60,954 nucleotides of DNA, from assembly GCA_030697555.1 (NCBI GenBank), contig JAUYPV010000117.1, forward strand, positions 1 to 60,954, written 5' to 3'. Below, piece by piece: positions 8,327-16,477 of this stretch (positions within the stretch are counted from its first letter, which is position 1; each line of letters opens with the position of its first letter). The stretch comes from Hyphomonadaceae bacterium (GTDB lineage: Bacteria; Pseudomonadota; Alphaproteobacteria; Caulobacterales; Hyphomonadaceae). A model generated the notes under the pieces. It did not search any database. It worked only from the letters and a program-made list of their open reading frames with translations, and was not told the origin of the DNA. Both the position numbers and the translations under genes were made by a program.

Positions 8327-9919
8327 TCAGCTGTCTGCGAGGGCGGCATCCAGCCGTTGGAGCAACTGCTCTCGCTTTCCGTCATCCGGCGCGGCTTCGA
8401 GCTTGCGGTGAAGGTGGGCGAGAAAGGCGACGCGCTCATTGTGCCAATCCAACCGACCCATTGTGTTGGCCGGAATACGGGGCGGCAGGGGCGTGGTTGC
8501 CACCGCTGTCCTACCCGGTTGTAGGATGTACCCCTGATCGAGCGCTGCGACCAATACGCGGTCTGCCGCGAAGCCTGAAGCAACAAGGCGGGCCTTGAGC
8601 GCAGCCAGACTCTCGGGCTCGCCGTGGTCAAGGAACACCGTTCCCGCGATGGGTTTACGAGCATCGATCCAGCGAACGAGCCCCGTCGCGTCGGCGTGAC
8701 CAGAGTACACGTCGATACTGCGAATGTGCGCGCGCACCGCGATCTCGTCGCCTTGGATCCGGACCTCGCGGTGTCCCTCGACTAGCAGCCGGCCGAGTGT
8801 TCCAACCGCCTGAAATCCGACGATCATGACCGTCGCATCCTCCCGCGGAAGAAGACGTCGGAGATGCCCTCGCACGCGGCCCGCATCGCACATGCCGCTT
8901 GCCGCGATGATGACGTGCCATCCTTTCTGCTTTTCGATGTCCCTGCTGTCCGAATATCTAGGCGTGAATTGAAATAGACGCGACTGGCGCAGCGAGGCAA
9001 ACGGGTTTTCACCCGACTCGAGATGTCCGCGGCGAAGGAAGACCTCGCTAGCCCGAATGGCTAGCGGGCTATCGAGGAAGATCGGCCCCGGCGGCGCCTC
9101 CGTCTTCTCCATGAGATCGAGCAGGTCGACGATGAGTTCCTGTGTGCGCTCGACGGCGAACGCTGGTATCAGGAGAGGTCCTCCAGCGGCGTAAGCAGCC
9201 TTCAGTTCGTCCGCCAGGTTCTTTCGGCGCGCCTCTGTGCCGGCCATTGACCGTTCGGTCCCGCCATAGGTGCTCTCCACGATCAGGTGATCCAGATCCG
9301 TCGGACCTTGCGGGTCGTCGGCGAGGTCCCGGTCGCCAGGGCCGATATCCCCGGAAAAGCAGAGGCGCACAGGAGGTTTTCCGGCGGCCTCCGAAATCTC
9401 GACTTCAATCGATGTGGAGCCCAGGATATGGCCGGCATTCCACCAGCGTGCGCGGATCCCCGGGGCCGCTGCAATCCAGTCGCCAAGATCGATCTCGCGA
9501 AACAGCCGCATGGCTGCCTCGGCATCCGCTGCGGTATAGATGGGACGCACCTGGGCGAAGGCTCGCCGGCGGTTCCGTCGATTGAGCTGATCGACCTCAA
9601 GTTCCTGGATGCTTCCAGAATCGGCAAGCATGACGTTGCAGAGGTCGCGCGTGCCCGATGTCGCGTAGATTGGGCCAGTGAATCCGGCGAGCGCCAGCTT
9701 GGGCAGGAGACCGCTGTGATCGATGTGCGCGTGGGTCAGCAACACAGCGTCGATGCGCTTGGGATCAAATGGAAAGGCCTCATAGTTCAGGGCCTTCAAG
9801 GTCTTTGTCCCTTGGAACAGTCCGCAGTCGACCAGAATCCTTGCGCGTTCCGTATCGATCAGTGCGCAGGAGCCCGTGACGCAACCGGCGGCGCCATGGA
9901 AACGCAGGACAGCGGTCAT
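8327..9919 (-). CDS. MBL-fold beta-CASP metallo-hydrolase (RNA-specificity exonuclease type)
   Basis: A 530-residue beta-CASP protein of the CPSF73/Ysh1-like bacterial group. The metal site reads 'LLTHAHIDHSGLLPKL' near residue 60, 'GDIGPGDRDL' near 190, then the beta-CASP segments 'IIAASGMCDAGRVRGHL' and 'VYSGHADATGLVRWID' and the final 'FLDHGEPESL'. Members cleave RNA, or sometimes DNA, as endo/5' exonucleases in the cytoplasm. A strong GGAGGAAG precedes the ATG at 9919. A perfect palindrome matching the FixK box (9984-9997) lies upstream, so it likely belongs to the low-oxygen regulon. It is the first gene after the tRNA attachment site. Confidence 0.92.
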   Translation of the reverse strand: MTAVLRFHGAAGCVTGSCALIDTERARILVDCGLFQGTKTLKALNYEAFPFDPKRIDAVLLTHAHIDHSGLLPKLALAGFTGPIYATSGTRDLCNVMLADSGSIQELEVDQLNRRNRRRAFAQVRPIYTAADAEAAMRLFREIDLGDWIAAAPGIRARWWNAGHILGSTSIEVEISEAAGKPPVRLCFSGDIGPGDRDLADDPQGPTDLDHLIVESTYGGTERSMAGTEARRKNLADELKAAYAAGGPLLIPAFAVERTQELIVDLLDLMEKTEAPPGPIFLDSPLAIRASEVFLRRGHLESGENPFASLRQSRLFQFTPRYSDSRDIEKQKGWHVIIAASGMCDAGRVRGHLRRLLPREDATVMIVGFQAVGTLGRLLVEGHREVRIQGDEIAVRAHIRSIDVYSGHADATGLVRWIDARKPIAGTVFLDHGEPESLAALKARLVASGFAADRVLVAALDQGYILQPGRTAVATTPLPPRIPANTMGRLDWHNERVAFLAHLHRKLEAAPDDGKREQLLQRLDAALADS

Positions 9920-9983
9920 ATAGACACTTCCTCCTTCAGGGACTTCGCCTGCGTGTTTGAACAGGGGAAGAGCGAGGCGCGCC

Positions 9984-9997
9984 TTGCGCTAGCGCAA
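9984..9997. promoter_or_regulatory. FixK-type box upstream of beta-CASP gene
   Basis: TTGCGCTAGCGCAA is a perfect 14-bp palindrome and fits the TTG(A/C)-N6-(T/G)CAA consensus known for FixK2. It lies 65 bases before the ATG at 9919. Confidence 0.6.
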
Positions 9998-10089
9998 TCA
10001 TGACCGACGTCACCGGCGCGACCGATTGATCGAGACTAGACGTAGCCAATACCGACGCCGCCGGCCGCCCGCCCCGGAGCTGGGCCACT

Positions 10090-10662
10090 TCAGGGTGTCG
10101 ACTCTGCGGTCGCAGGCCCAATCGCCGCAAACTGCGATGCGGCAGAGGGAATATCCGGACGGTACATTGCGTGGCACGATTGGCAGGCGATCGCGATGCG
10201 GTTCGCGGCCGCGAGCAAACCCGCCCTGTCCTTGCGAACTGTGGCGGCGCCCGCGCTGATGCTGGCCAGCTGCATCGCTTCGGCCCAACGACGGTAGTCA
10301 GGATCGGCTACCCATTCCGCATCGTGCGGGCCTGTTCCCGGAAGAGTGATAAGCGTCGCCGATCCGATCAGGTTTATCGACGCCAGCCCGGCGGCCAGCC
10401 AGTCGTCCTCCGTCAACGGCATTTCGGAGATCGCGCTGGTGAAGACGCCGTGCGCCGAGAACTCGACCACACCCGCCATCACGCCCTTGATCGGAACGCG
10501 GAGGGGCAGGGGTTGTGGCGTATCGAGCAAAGCGATCTGCCGGATATCCGCCAGCGGAACGGCTTCTGCGTCCCTCGGCAAACGTTTGCCCTGATAGACC
10601 ACACAACCGGCGCAAGCTGCGGCGGCCAGCAGTCCAGCGGCCATGAATGACAAACGGACCAT
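10090..10662 (-). CDS. Exported protein with C-terminal CxxCH (cytochrome c'-like), copy 1
   Basis: A 190-residue exported protein starting at ATG 10662 (GGAG eight bases upstream) with a hydrophobic N terminus 'VRLSFMAAGLLAAAACAGC', possibly a lipoprotein signal. The only haem motif, 'CQSCHAMYRP', lies near residue 165, as in class II cytochromes c', and the rest is alpha-helical. It shares with the proteins at 14395-14880 and 38329-38841 the pattern of a 'PLPLRVPIKGVMAGVVEFSA' segment, an 'LASINLIGSATLITLPGTG' segment, a tryptophan-rich stretch and the C-terminal CxxCH. Predicted periplasmic haem protein, maybe binding NO or carrying electrons. Boxes at 10718 and 10776 lie upstream. Confidence 0.75.
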   Translation of the reverse strand: MVRLSFMAAGLLAAAACAGCVVYQGKRLPRDAEAVPLADIRQIALLDTPQPLPLRVPIKGVMAGVVEFSAHGVFTSAISEMPLTEDDWLAAGLASINLIGSATLITLPGTGPHDAEWVADPDYRRWAEAMQLASISAGAATVRKDRAGLLAAANRIAIACQSCHAMYRPDIPSAASQFAAIGPATAESTP

Positions 10663-10717
10663 CAAGCGACTCCGCCATCTTGAAGATCTGATCTTGCCTG
10701 CGATTGGCTCGCGAGGA

Positions 10718-10731
10718 CTGACCGGGATCAA
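10718..10731. promoter_or_regulatory. FixK-type box, one mismatch
   Basis: CTGACCGGGATCAA differs from TTGA-N6-TCAA at the first base. It lies 56 bases before the leftward start at 10662. Confidence 0.5.
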
Positions 10732-10775
10732 ACGGGATGCCGCCGATATCAGCGGCGCTTGAGCAGCTCGCCAAC

Positions 10776-10789
10776 TTGATCGCGGTCAA
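10776..10789. promoter_or_regulatory. FixK-type box upstream of first USP gene
   Basis: TTGATCGCGGTCAA matches TTGA-N6-TCAA. It lies 49 bases before the ATG at 10838 and may serve the divergent cytochrome gene as well. Confidence 0.65.
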
Positions 10790-10837
10790 GCGCGAGCAGA
10801 CCCGGTTCGCTAGGGTCCAACGAAAGAGGATGCTGCT

Positions 10838-11674
10838 ATGGGCTACCGGAGCATACTGGTCCAGGTTGATCTGGGCAGAGGCGCCGAAGCGCGTGTCGCG
10901 GCAGCAGCCCGTATCGCAGCGGACCAGAACGCCATACTGACGGGCGTCTACCTGAGATCCGACGTGATGCCGCACCTCATGGCTGCGGATGGCGTTGTGC
11001 CGCCTGTCATTGCCAACGATGCGTCCGCGGAAGAAGGCCGGGCAAAGATGGCCGCAGCCAACGCCGAAGCGCGCGGTCTGTTTGACGCCGCAGTCAATGC
11101 CGCCGGTATTCAATCTCACTGGTACGTCATCGGTGGCGACACCGGTGTGGCGCTCGTCACCTACGCCCGGCGGCACGACCTCGTCATCCTGCCTCGCCGG
11201 ATGAAGGCGGCTTTCGGCGATAACACAATCAGCGCCGAACAGATCGGCATGAAGTGCGGAGGGCCCGTACTCGTGCTGCCCGAGTCCGGCTACCCCGCGA
11301 AATTCGGGCGAAAGATCCTGGTCGCATGGAAGGACTCGCGCGAGTCGGCGCGTGTGCTGCGGGACGCCTTGCCCTTCCTCAAGGCTGCCGAGGAGATCCA
11401 TTTCGTCACCGCCGTGCAGGACGGTCAGCGCGACCTCGACGATCTTCTGCAGCGGCAGCTTGAGATTCATGGATGCCCGACCGCGACCCTCAGGATCGAT
11501 CGCGACACCGATATTCCGACAGGAGACGTCATCCGGCGGCACGTCGACATGATCGGCGCCGACATGGTCGTCATTGGACTGTTCGGACGTCCGAGGCTGG
11601 CTGAACTGGTCCTGGGGGGCGTCAGCAGAAATATGCTCGACCACCTGAAAATGCCTTTGCTTGTTTCACACTAG
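10838..11674 (+). CDS. Universal stress protein, two-domain, copy 1
   Basis: A 278-residue cytoplasmic protein of two tandem Usp-like halves. The N-terminal half begins 'MGYRSILVQVDLG'; the C-terminal half begins near residue 158 ('KILVAWKDSRESARVLRDA') and ends with the nucleotide-binding type pattern G-x2-G-x9-G in 'GLFGRPRLAELVLGGVSRN', finishing 'MPLLVSH'. The copy at 22272-23108 is a close paralogue. AGAGGA precedes the ATG. It leads an operon with the two host-attachment-type genes downstream (12 and 14 bases apart), behind a FixK-type box. USPs are common members of Anr/FNR and dormancy regulons; the exact role is unknown. Confidence 0.92.
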   Translation: MGYRSILVQVDLGRGAEARVAAAARIAADQNAILTGVYLRSDVMPHLMAADGVVPPVIANDASAEEGRAKMAAANAEARGLFDAAVNAAGIQSHWYVIGGDTGVALVTYARRHDLVILPRRMKAAFGDNTISAEQIGMKCGGPVLVLPESGYPAKFGRKILVAWKDSRESARVLRDALPFLKAAEEIHFVTAVQDGQRDLDDLLQRQLEIHGCPTATLRIDRDTDIPTGDVIRRHVDMIGADMVVIGLFGRPRLAELVLGGVSRNMLDHLKMPLLVSH

Positions 11675-11686
11675 AGGATTTCCCCG

Positions 11687-12124
11687 ATGACGTCCGAAAC
11701 CACCTGGGTTGTAGTCGCTGACGGCAACGCCGCGCGCTTCTTTGTTCGCGCCCGAGAGGGCGTTCCGCTGACCGAACTAACTGATCTGGCCCTGACCGCT
11801 GACGCTGAACGGCGGGCGCGCGGCGGAGACACGGCCGTTCATGAGGGCGTCAACCACGGTCATCAGGCGCACCCTGCCCATGAGAATCGCCAAGACAGCG
11901 GTGAGCGAGTTTTTCTTCGGCATATTGCGGGCCGTCTGAACCTGGCCGTCGAGGAGCATGCGGTCGGGCGCCTCATCATCTGCGCGCCGCCGCGGGCTCT
12001 CGGCGTTATCCGCGATCACGTCACGGCAGCGACGCGGGCGCTCGTGGTTGCGGAAATCGCAAAGGATTTGGTTCGCGAAGGCGTCCGCGAGATCGACGAG
12101 CGCCTCAAGCCGAGCAAGGTCTGA
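11687..12124 (+). CDS. Host attachment protein family (baeRF-like), copy 1
   Basis: A 145-residue protein of the family annotated as 'protein required for attachment to host cells', related to the archaeal-eukaryotic release factor fold. Family hallmarks are 'WVVVADGNAARFFVRAREG' at the N terminus, a polar low-complexity middle with many His/Gly/Ala residues ('HEGVNHGHQAHPAHE') and 'GRLIICAPPRALGVIRDHV' at the C terminus. It has no signal peptide and is likely cytoplasmic, despite the family name. It is followed 14 bases later by a paralogue, in one operon with the upstream USP. Confidence 0.85.
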   Translation: MTSETTWVVVADGNAARFFVRAREGVPLTELTDLALTADAERRARGGDTAVHEGVNHGHQAHPAHENRQDSGERVFLRHIAGRLNLAVEEHAVGRLIICAPPRALGVIRDHVTAATRALVVAEIAKDLVREGVREIDERLKPSKV

Positions 12125-12138
12125 AACAGGAGGTCGGA

Positions 12139-12567
12139 ATGCACCCTGATCCGACATGGATCGTAGTTGCCGACAGCCAGGCGGTGCGGTTCTTTTTGCG
12201 CTCGCACTGGGGAGAGCCCCTCAAGGAGCTTGCCGAACTGGCTGATTCGGCCGACTTCCTGGATGGGCGTTCTGACCCACACGTAGACGCTGTCCTGGCA
12301 TATCCGGGCGAGATTGTCGGTCGAGTGATCGAGCAGGACAGGATTGAGTCCGTCTTTCTGCATCGTGTCGCCAGGAGTATAGACGATGTGATGACCAGGT
12401 ACGCTGCGCAGGGCCTCGTTCTGTGTGCGCCGCCACGGGAGCTGTGCCTCCTGAGGGACTACATATCCCCGAGCAGCTTGGCGAAGATAACCTGCGAGCT
12501 GAGTGCTGATCTAGTGAAGGCGAGTGCGTCGGTCATCGACGCGGAAATGCTCCGTCTCAAAGCGTAG
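12139..12567 (+). CDS. Host attachment protein family (baeRF-like), copy 2
   Basis: A 142-residue paralogue of the preceding gene: 'WIVVADSQAVRFFLRSHWG' and 'GLVLCAPPRELCLLRDYI' align with the matching segments of copy 1, but the His-rich middle is replaced by a shorter acidic stretch ('DFLDGRSDPHVDAV'). AGGAGG stands just before the ATG. It ends the operon from 10838; the next gene is convergent. Two adjacent diverged copies suggest a heteromer or divided roles. Confidence 0.83.
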   Translation: MHPDPTWIVVADSQAVRFFLRSHWGEPLKELAELADSADFLDGRSDPHVDAVLAYPGEIVGRVIEQDRIESVFLHRVARSIDDVMTRYAAQGLVLCAPPRELCLLRDYISPSSLAKITCELSADLVKASASVIDAEMLRLKA

Positions 12568-12657
12568 ACATGCCGGCTGCGCGGTCATGCCCCTGGGCGC
12601 AAGACGCAGGAACCGGGCGCCCCAAGCCCGTCCAGGTCGCGCCGCAGCTTTCGGTAG

Positions 12658-13305
12658 TTATAGGACGGCGATATTATCGTGAACTTCAGTCACTCCTGGG
12701 ACGCGCCAGGCAGCTTCTTCCGCCATGCGGCGTTCGTACCAGGTCTTGACCGCTCCGGTCAGTGTCACCGTTGTGCCATCGACGGTGATCCCTATCCCAG
12801 CTCCTTCCAGCTCGGCATTGCGGCGGAAGGCGCGGAGAATGCCGTCGCGCACGTCCGTATTCTCTATGCACTTCCGCACGGTGATGGTGTTGGATACGCC
12901 GGTCACTCCGCCAAGCTTTCGAATGGCCTGTTCAGCGCTTTTTTTCTGGAAGCCCCAATCGACCTGTCCTGACAAGGTGACCCATCCGTCGTCGACGACG
13001 ACCTTGATGTCGTTGTCCCCATGTATCGTCCAGCTGAGAATGCTGAGCGCCCTTCCAGCGATCTCGTCGTCGCCATGCTTCTGGAAGTTGGGGAGACGCA
13101 CCTTCAGTTCCTGCGCCACGGCCCTCACGCCCTTGACCCGCTGGACCGCCCGAATGGCTGTTTCCTGTTCGAAATAGCTCGGCACGAAGCCGGTCAAGGT
13201 GACCACGCCCTTGCTGACTGTGACGCCGATGCCGTTGGCCGTTACGCTGGGGTCGAAATCGAGTTCGTCGATCACGCGTGTCCTGATATCTGCGTCGGTG
13301 TCCAT
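12658..13305 (-). CDS. BON domain protein with three BON repeats
   Basis: A 215-residue protein made of three BON domains (about residues 3-70, 78-146 and 148-215), each with the typical pattern of an acidic start, 'ITVTVSKGVVTLTG'-like strand and a glycine ('GVVTLTGFVPSYFE', 'GWVTLSGQVDWGFQ', 'TTVTLTGAVKTWYE'). No signal peptide is visible, so it is probably cytoplasmic, unlike OsmY. BON domains bind phospholipid or other hydrophobic ligands. GGAGG precedes the ATG. A TTGC-N6-TCAA box lies 51 bases upstream. Confidence 0.9.
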   Translation of the reverse strand: MDTDADIRTRVIDELDFDPSVTANGIGVTVSKGVVTLTGFVPSYFEQETAIRAVQRVKGVRAVAQELKVRLPNFQKHGDDEIAGRALSILSWTIHGDNDIKVVVDDGWVTLSGQVDWGFQKKSAEQAIRKLGGVTGVSNTITVRKCIENTDVRDGILRAFRRNAELEGAGIGITVDGTTVTLTGAVKTWYERRMAEEAAWRVPGVTEVHDNIAVL

Positions 13306-13355
13306 CGGCGCCTCCTTTGCGTAGGAGCAGGATCGGCCTGTGGCGACGGCTCGCC

Positions 13356-13369
13356 TTGCGCTGGGTCAA
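13356..13369. promoter_or_regulatory. FixK-type box upstream of BON gene
   Basis: TTGCGCTGGGTCAA fits TTG(A/C)-N6-(T/G)CAA and lies 51 bases before the leftward ATG at 13305. Confidence 0.5.
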
Positions 13370-13502
13370 ACTTGCCGTCGCGCGGCCGCGCACAACCTGC
13401 TGCTCGGGAACACTGGAACCGCACCTCATTGTGCGCGGAGCGGGCGCCCGGCGCACAGGAAGCAATCGGTACAGTCTCGGCGGTTTGCCTCTCCAATGGT
13501 GA

Positions 13503-13516
13503 TTGACCTGAATCAA
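13503..13516. promoter_or_regulatory. FixK-type box upstream of small lipoprotein gene
   Basis: TTGACCTGAATCAA matches TTGA-N6-TCAA and lies 51 bases before the ATG at 13567. Confidence 0.6.
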
Positions 13517-13566
13517 GGCGCTTGTTGGCGCGAAGCCTCTTCTGGTCGTGTTGGATGGAGAACCAC

Positions 13567-13860
13567 ATGACCCGATCGCACTCGTTTCCACTTGCCGCCA
13601 TTCTATCGGCAAGCGTCCTGCTCACGGCTGGATGCGTCAGCTTCGGTACGACAAGCGGTGAGTCCGTTGCAGGACGCGAACACATGCATTGCATGGGAGG
13701 CGGCAAGAACGACTCTGCAGCGCCAGCAGGCCCTCAAGAAATGGCGAAGCCGAAGTGCAAGATGATGGATCGCAAGACAGACAGCGCGGAGCCGCCGGCG
13801 GCCCACGACCATTCGGATGACAGCATCCCGTCCACCCCACAGGGGCAGACGCCACAATGA
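13567..13860 (+). CDS. Small lipoprotein rich in Met, His and Cys
   Basis: A 97-residue exported protein. 'SFPLAAILSASVLLTAGC' is a good lipoprotein signal with lipobox TAGC. The mature part has possible metal ligands clustered in 'EHMHCMGGGK' and 'PKCKMMDRK' and a His pair in 'AHDHSDD', otherwise Pro/Ala/Ser-rich and likely disordered. ATG 13567 has GGAG six bases upstream; an in-frame ATG at 13555 is less well placed. Its stop overlaps the next start (ATGA). The metal-binding idea is inference; I know no named family. Confidence 0.7.
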   Translation: MTRSHSFPLAAILSASVLLTAGCVSFGTTSGESVAGREHMHCMGGGKNDSAAPAGPQEMAKPKCKMMDRKTDSAEPPAAHDHSDDSIPSTPQGQTPQ

Positions 13861-14339
13861 CATACGCATCTTCCTTGAGCCTGCCGACGACGGCCTCCAG
13901 ACTCTCAAGCACGCTCCTCGTGGGCGCCGTGGCGCTGTTCTGCTTTCAGGCTCCCGCCGATTCGCAGGTGGCCGGCGCGCCCAGGGGCGAGGTCAGCAGG
14001 GCGGACGTCTCGCACGTGGTTCCACCCGTTAGCGATGCTGTGGAAATCGTCGTCAAGTTCAAGGACGACGCCAGGGTGAAAGACGTCATCGATTCCTTCT
14101 GGAAGGATCCTCAGGCCGCCAAGGCGAAGTTCGAGATCTTCAAGCAGAACAGGCCCGAGATGGCTGTCGCCTCCCTGGTGCGCGTCACCTATTCCAACGA
14201 GCTGGTGCTGGCGTACCCCTTCCAGACCGGGACGAACGCTCAGCGCCTGATCGATGCGAAAGACATCGCGGCAAGACTCGCGACGGTTGCCGATATTGCC
14301 TATGCCGAACCGGATCTGGCCTTCCAGACTCAGCATTAG
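13857..14339 (+). CDS. Secreted protein resembling a free-standing I9/subtilisin propeptide
   Basis: A 160-residue exported protein translationally coupled to the preceding lipoprotein gene by a 4-base overlap. A hydrophobic segment (about 17-36, 'STLLVGAVALFCFQAPADS') is the signal peptide. The mature part starts with a 'VEIVVKFKDDARVKDVID' strand and ends 'LATVADIAYAEPDLAF', the pattern seen at the end of subtilisin-type propeptides (inhibitor I9). No protease gene is adjacent. It may be a periplasmic chaperone or protease inhibitor; this assignment is tentative. Confidence 0.65.
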   Translation: MTYASSLSLPTTASRLSSTLLVGAVALFCFQAPADSQVAGAPRGEVSRADVSHVVPPVSDAVEIVVKFKDDARVKDVIDSFWKDPQAAKAKFEIFKQNRPEMAVASLVRVTYSNELVLAYPFQTGTNAQRLIDAKDIAARLATVADIAYAEPDLAFQTQH

Positions 14340-14394
14340 CCGCACGGGGTACAACGCTTGAACTCTGGCGTTCATGCCAGCCGGTCGTCGGCTG

Positions 14395-14880
14395 CTATTG
14401 GCCGTGTACGCCGAAATGGACGTGGCAAGCCTGGCAGGCTTCTCCCAACGATCTTCTAGCTGCGGTCAGCGCAGGTCTGTCCCGCGCATCCGCCGCCGCC
14501 ACAATGTCCAGTCCAGCGTCCTGCATCGACTTCGTCAGGACGCGCCATTCGCCATCACGTTTCCGGAACGCGTCCAGGACATTGCCGTTGGTCGTCGGCG
14601 TCGTCAGCAAGGTTGCTGACGCAATCAGGTCACTCGCAGCAAGACGCGCCGCGCCCCAATCGCCCCTGGCGAGCGGCGCGTCGATCGCGTCGATGGTCTC
14701 AACGACATGAGCGGAAAAGGCGATCGCGCCGCCCATGAGGTCCTTCACCGAAACGAGAAGCGGAAGCGGCTGTTGGTGCGGTGCGACGACACGCCCGTCC
14801 GTCAGCTCTGCTTGCGTCGGCGCGGCGGGGCAGGGCGTACACCCTCCAAGCGCAAGCAGCGACAGGACCAGTATCCGCAT
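14395..14880 (-). CDS. Lipoprotein with C-terminal CxxCH (cytochrome c'-like), copy 2
   Basis: A 161-residue predicted lipoprotein: 'MRILVLSLLALGGC' ends in lipobox LGGC. The haem motif is 'CQACHVHFG', only a few residues from the C terminus. It shares the 'QPLPLLVSVKDLMGGAIAFS' and 'LAASDLIASATLLTTPTTNG' segments with the proteins at 10090 and 38329. Predicted periplasm-facing c-type haem protein with a four-helix-bundle-like C terminus. It is divergent from the small cytochrome at 15063, and a single FixK-type box lies between them. Confidence 0.75.
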   Translation of the reverse strand: MRILVLSLLALGGCTPCPAAPTQAELTDGRVVAPHQQPLPLLVSVKDLMGGAIAFSAHVVETIDAIDAPLARGDWGAARLAASDLIASATLLTTPTTNGNVLDAFRKRDGEWRVLTKSMQDAGLDIVAAADARDRPALTAARRSLGEACQACHVHFGVHGQ

Positions 14881-15003
14881 CCGGGGGCGCCTCCAACCCC
14901 CAGCATCGCAGGTCGCGAGCGCCAATTTTTTGATCTGCCTCAATATGATTGATCGCCAGAAGCAGTCTCCGCTGTCGTGCCGTCGATCCGGCTTTGGCGC
15001 GGA

Positions 15004-15017
15004 TTGACCAGGATCAA
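15004..15017. promoter_or_regulatory. FixK-type box between divergent cytochrome genes
   Basis: TTGACCAGGATCAA matches TTGA-N6-TCAA. It lies 124 bases from the leftward start (14880) and 46 bases before the rightward start (15063), so it fits the rightward promoter best. Confidence 0.65.
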
Positions 15018-15062
15018 ATGCATGCCCCGCCTTGTCGGCTGTCATGGCGGCAGGAGGACGCC

Positions 15063-15401
15063 ATGTTCACGAGATCGGTTAGCCTAGCGGCGGTGCTGCT
15101 GTTCATTCCCATGCTGGTCCCCGCGGCGGAGGCGCAGGAGTTCGGAAATGCGGCGCGCGGCCGCGCCTTTGCAGCCCAGATTTGTTCGGACTGTCACCAG
15201 ACCGAGCCCGGTAATGCGGCGTCGCCGGACTCTGCTGCGCCGCCCTTCACGGCGGTCGCCAAGACCAAGGGAATGACCGCGATGGCGCTCGGCGTGTGGC
15301 TGCAGACAAGTCATCCGACGATGCCAAACATCAAGCTGAAGCCTGAAACGATGGATGACATCATCTCCTACATCCTGAGCCTCAGACCAAATCGCCAGTA
15401 G
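15063..15401 (+). CDS. Periplasmic monohaem cytochrome c
   Basis: A 112-residue class I cytochrome c. The signal peptide is 'SLAAVLLFIPMLVPAAEAQE'; haem attaches at 'CSDCHQ' and the distal ligand is probably the Met of 'SHPTMPNIKL'; the C-terminal helix is 'MDDIISYILSL'. AGGAG sits six bases before the ATG. It is the most diverged of five small cytochromes in the window and the only one with a plain cleavable signal. Likely an electron carrier to the cbb3 oxidase; partner inferred. Confidence 0.9.
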   Translation: MFTRSVSLAAVLLFIPMLVPAAEAQEFGNAARGRAFAAQICSDCHQTEPGNAASPDSAAPPFTAVAKTKGMTAMALGVWLQTSHPTMPNIKLKPETMDDIISYILSLRPNRQ

Positions 15402-15487
15402 CGCAGAGTTTGCTCCGTCTCCTCAAAGGCGCTCGTTCATTCGTCCGCCAGACTAGCTCGCGCAGCCCGCCCTGCATTTGCGAAGGA

Positions 15488-16342
15488 TCAGACAGCGAGG
15501 CAGCGTGCGGCGTTTTGTACAAAATCGATGCGGAAACGATCACCGACGGCGACCCTTTCCCCGTCCATGATGACAGGGATGTCCTCGCCTTCGCCGGCCT
15601 CGATGACAAGCGACTGCCGGATCCGCACGCGCGTGTCGGCGAGATCGCGCGAGCCGGGTCCGAATGAGGACCATGCGGCATCGACGGCAGAAACAAGTGA
15701 TGGGACAGCCAGGGTCGATACTTCCAGGTGGCCGCTGCGCGAAAGCGGACCGACGAATGCGCCGACGACGTTGCCGACCGTCCGATCCGCGCCGGTGTCA
15801 ACGCCGGGCTGCACTGTTCGCGAGACGAGATGGAGAGCTCGTGTTGAATTCGAAGCTGCGCTGATGTCGGCGAACGCGTGACCGAGGTCCCCGATCCGGA
15901 GGCTTTCCCGCGCTCCGGCAAGCAGAGCAGGCGCGCCAGCGAGCAGGGCGCAGAAGAACAGACCACCATTGACCCGGCCTGCAGGGAGCGTTCGCGTGCG
16001 CCCTGCCACGAGAACCGTTTCCAGGATGGATCGCCACGGGCGATTGCCGTGAATCCATTTTGTCAGCAGATTCATGGTTCCGCCGGGGAGGAGGAGGAGA
16101 TTGTCGCTTTCGCGCCCAATGGCGTTTAGCGCGGTGCGATGCGTGCCGTCGCCGCCCCACACGATGACGCGAGTTCTTGGCTGCTCGCACATTCGCAGAA
16201 GCTGCCGTGCTCCATTCTCGCGATCGAATTCCACAACCTCCGCGGAGGTGTGACCGAGAGCTGCAAGCGCCTGGCGCAAGTGCTGGCGCCCATCCGGTCC
16301 GACACCCCCTGCCGTTGAATTGACCACTGCCAGCATCGACAT
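15488..16342 (-). CDS. Diacylglycerol/lipid kinase family protein
   Basis: A 284-residue protein of the DAGK catalytic fold. The N terminus is 'MSMLAVVNSTAGGVG', followed by the nucleotide-binding signature 'VIVWGGDGTHRTALNAIG' (the usual GGDGT) and 'LLLLPGGTMNLLTK' (the usual PxGTxND region, here with Leu for Asp). The C-terminal beta-sandwich ends with 'IPVIMDGERVAVGDRFRID'. Substrate is uncertain: diacylglycerol, sphingoid base or another lipid. GGGAG precedes ATG 16342. A perfect FixK palindrome lies upstream, hinting at lipid remodelling in low oxygen. Confidence 0.82.
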   Translation of the reverse strand: MSMLAVVNSTAGGVGPDGRQHLRQALAALGHTSAEVVEFDRENGARQLLRMCEQPRTRVIVWGGDGTHRTALNAIGRESDNLLLLPGGTMNLLTKWIHGNRPWRSILETVLVAGRTRTLPAGRVNGGLFFCALLAGAPALLAGARESLRIGDLGHAFADISAASNSTRALHLVSRTVQPGVDTGADRTVGNVVGAFVGPLSRSGHLEVSTLAVPSLVSAVDAAWSSFGPGSRDLADTRVRIRQSLVIEAGEGEDIPVIMDGERVAVGDRFRIDFVQNAARCLAV

Positions 16343-16390
16343 GAAACTCTCCCGGGAGGTGGAGGTTGCCAGTTCGAAGCGCGGGTTGGG

Positions 16391-16404
16391 TTGATCGCGA
16401 TCAA
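16391..16404. promoter_or_regulatory. Perfect FixK/FNR palindrome upstream of lipid kinase gene
   Basis: TTGATCGCGATCAA is a perfect 14-bp palindrome, the best FNR/FixK match in the window, 49 bases before the leftward ATG at 16342. Confidence 0.75.
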
Positions 16405-16477
16405 GCTTGCTGAGCCGCGGACGCGATAGATGAGGATCAGCCAAGTAGTGATCTGACGCGTAGCGGAAATGCGCCGC

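Noticed and set aside
12568-12657. Bidirectional terminator between the convergent host-attachment and BON genes
   Set aside because: GGGCGC and GCGCCC arms exist but with a mismatched base and no T-runs; too weak to list.
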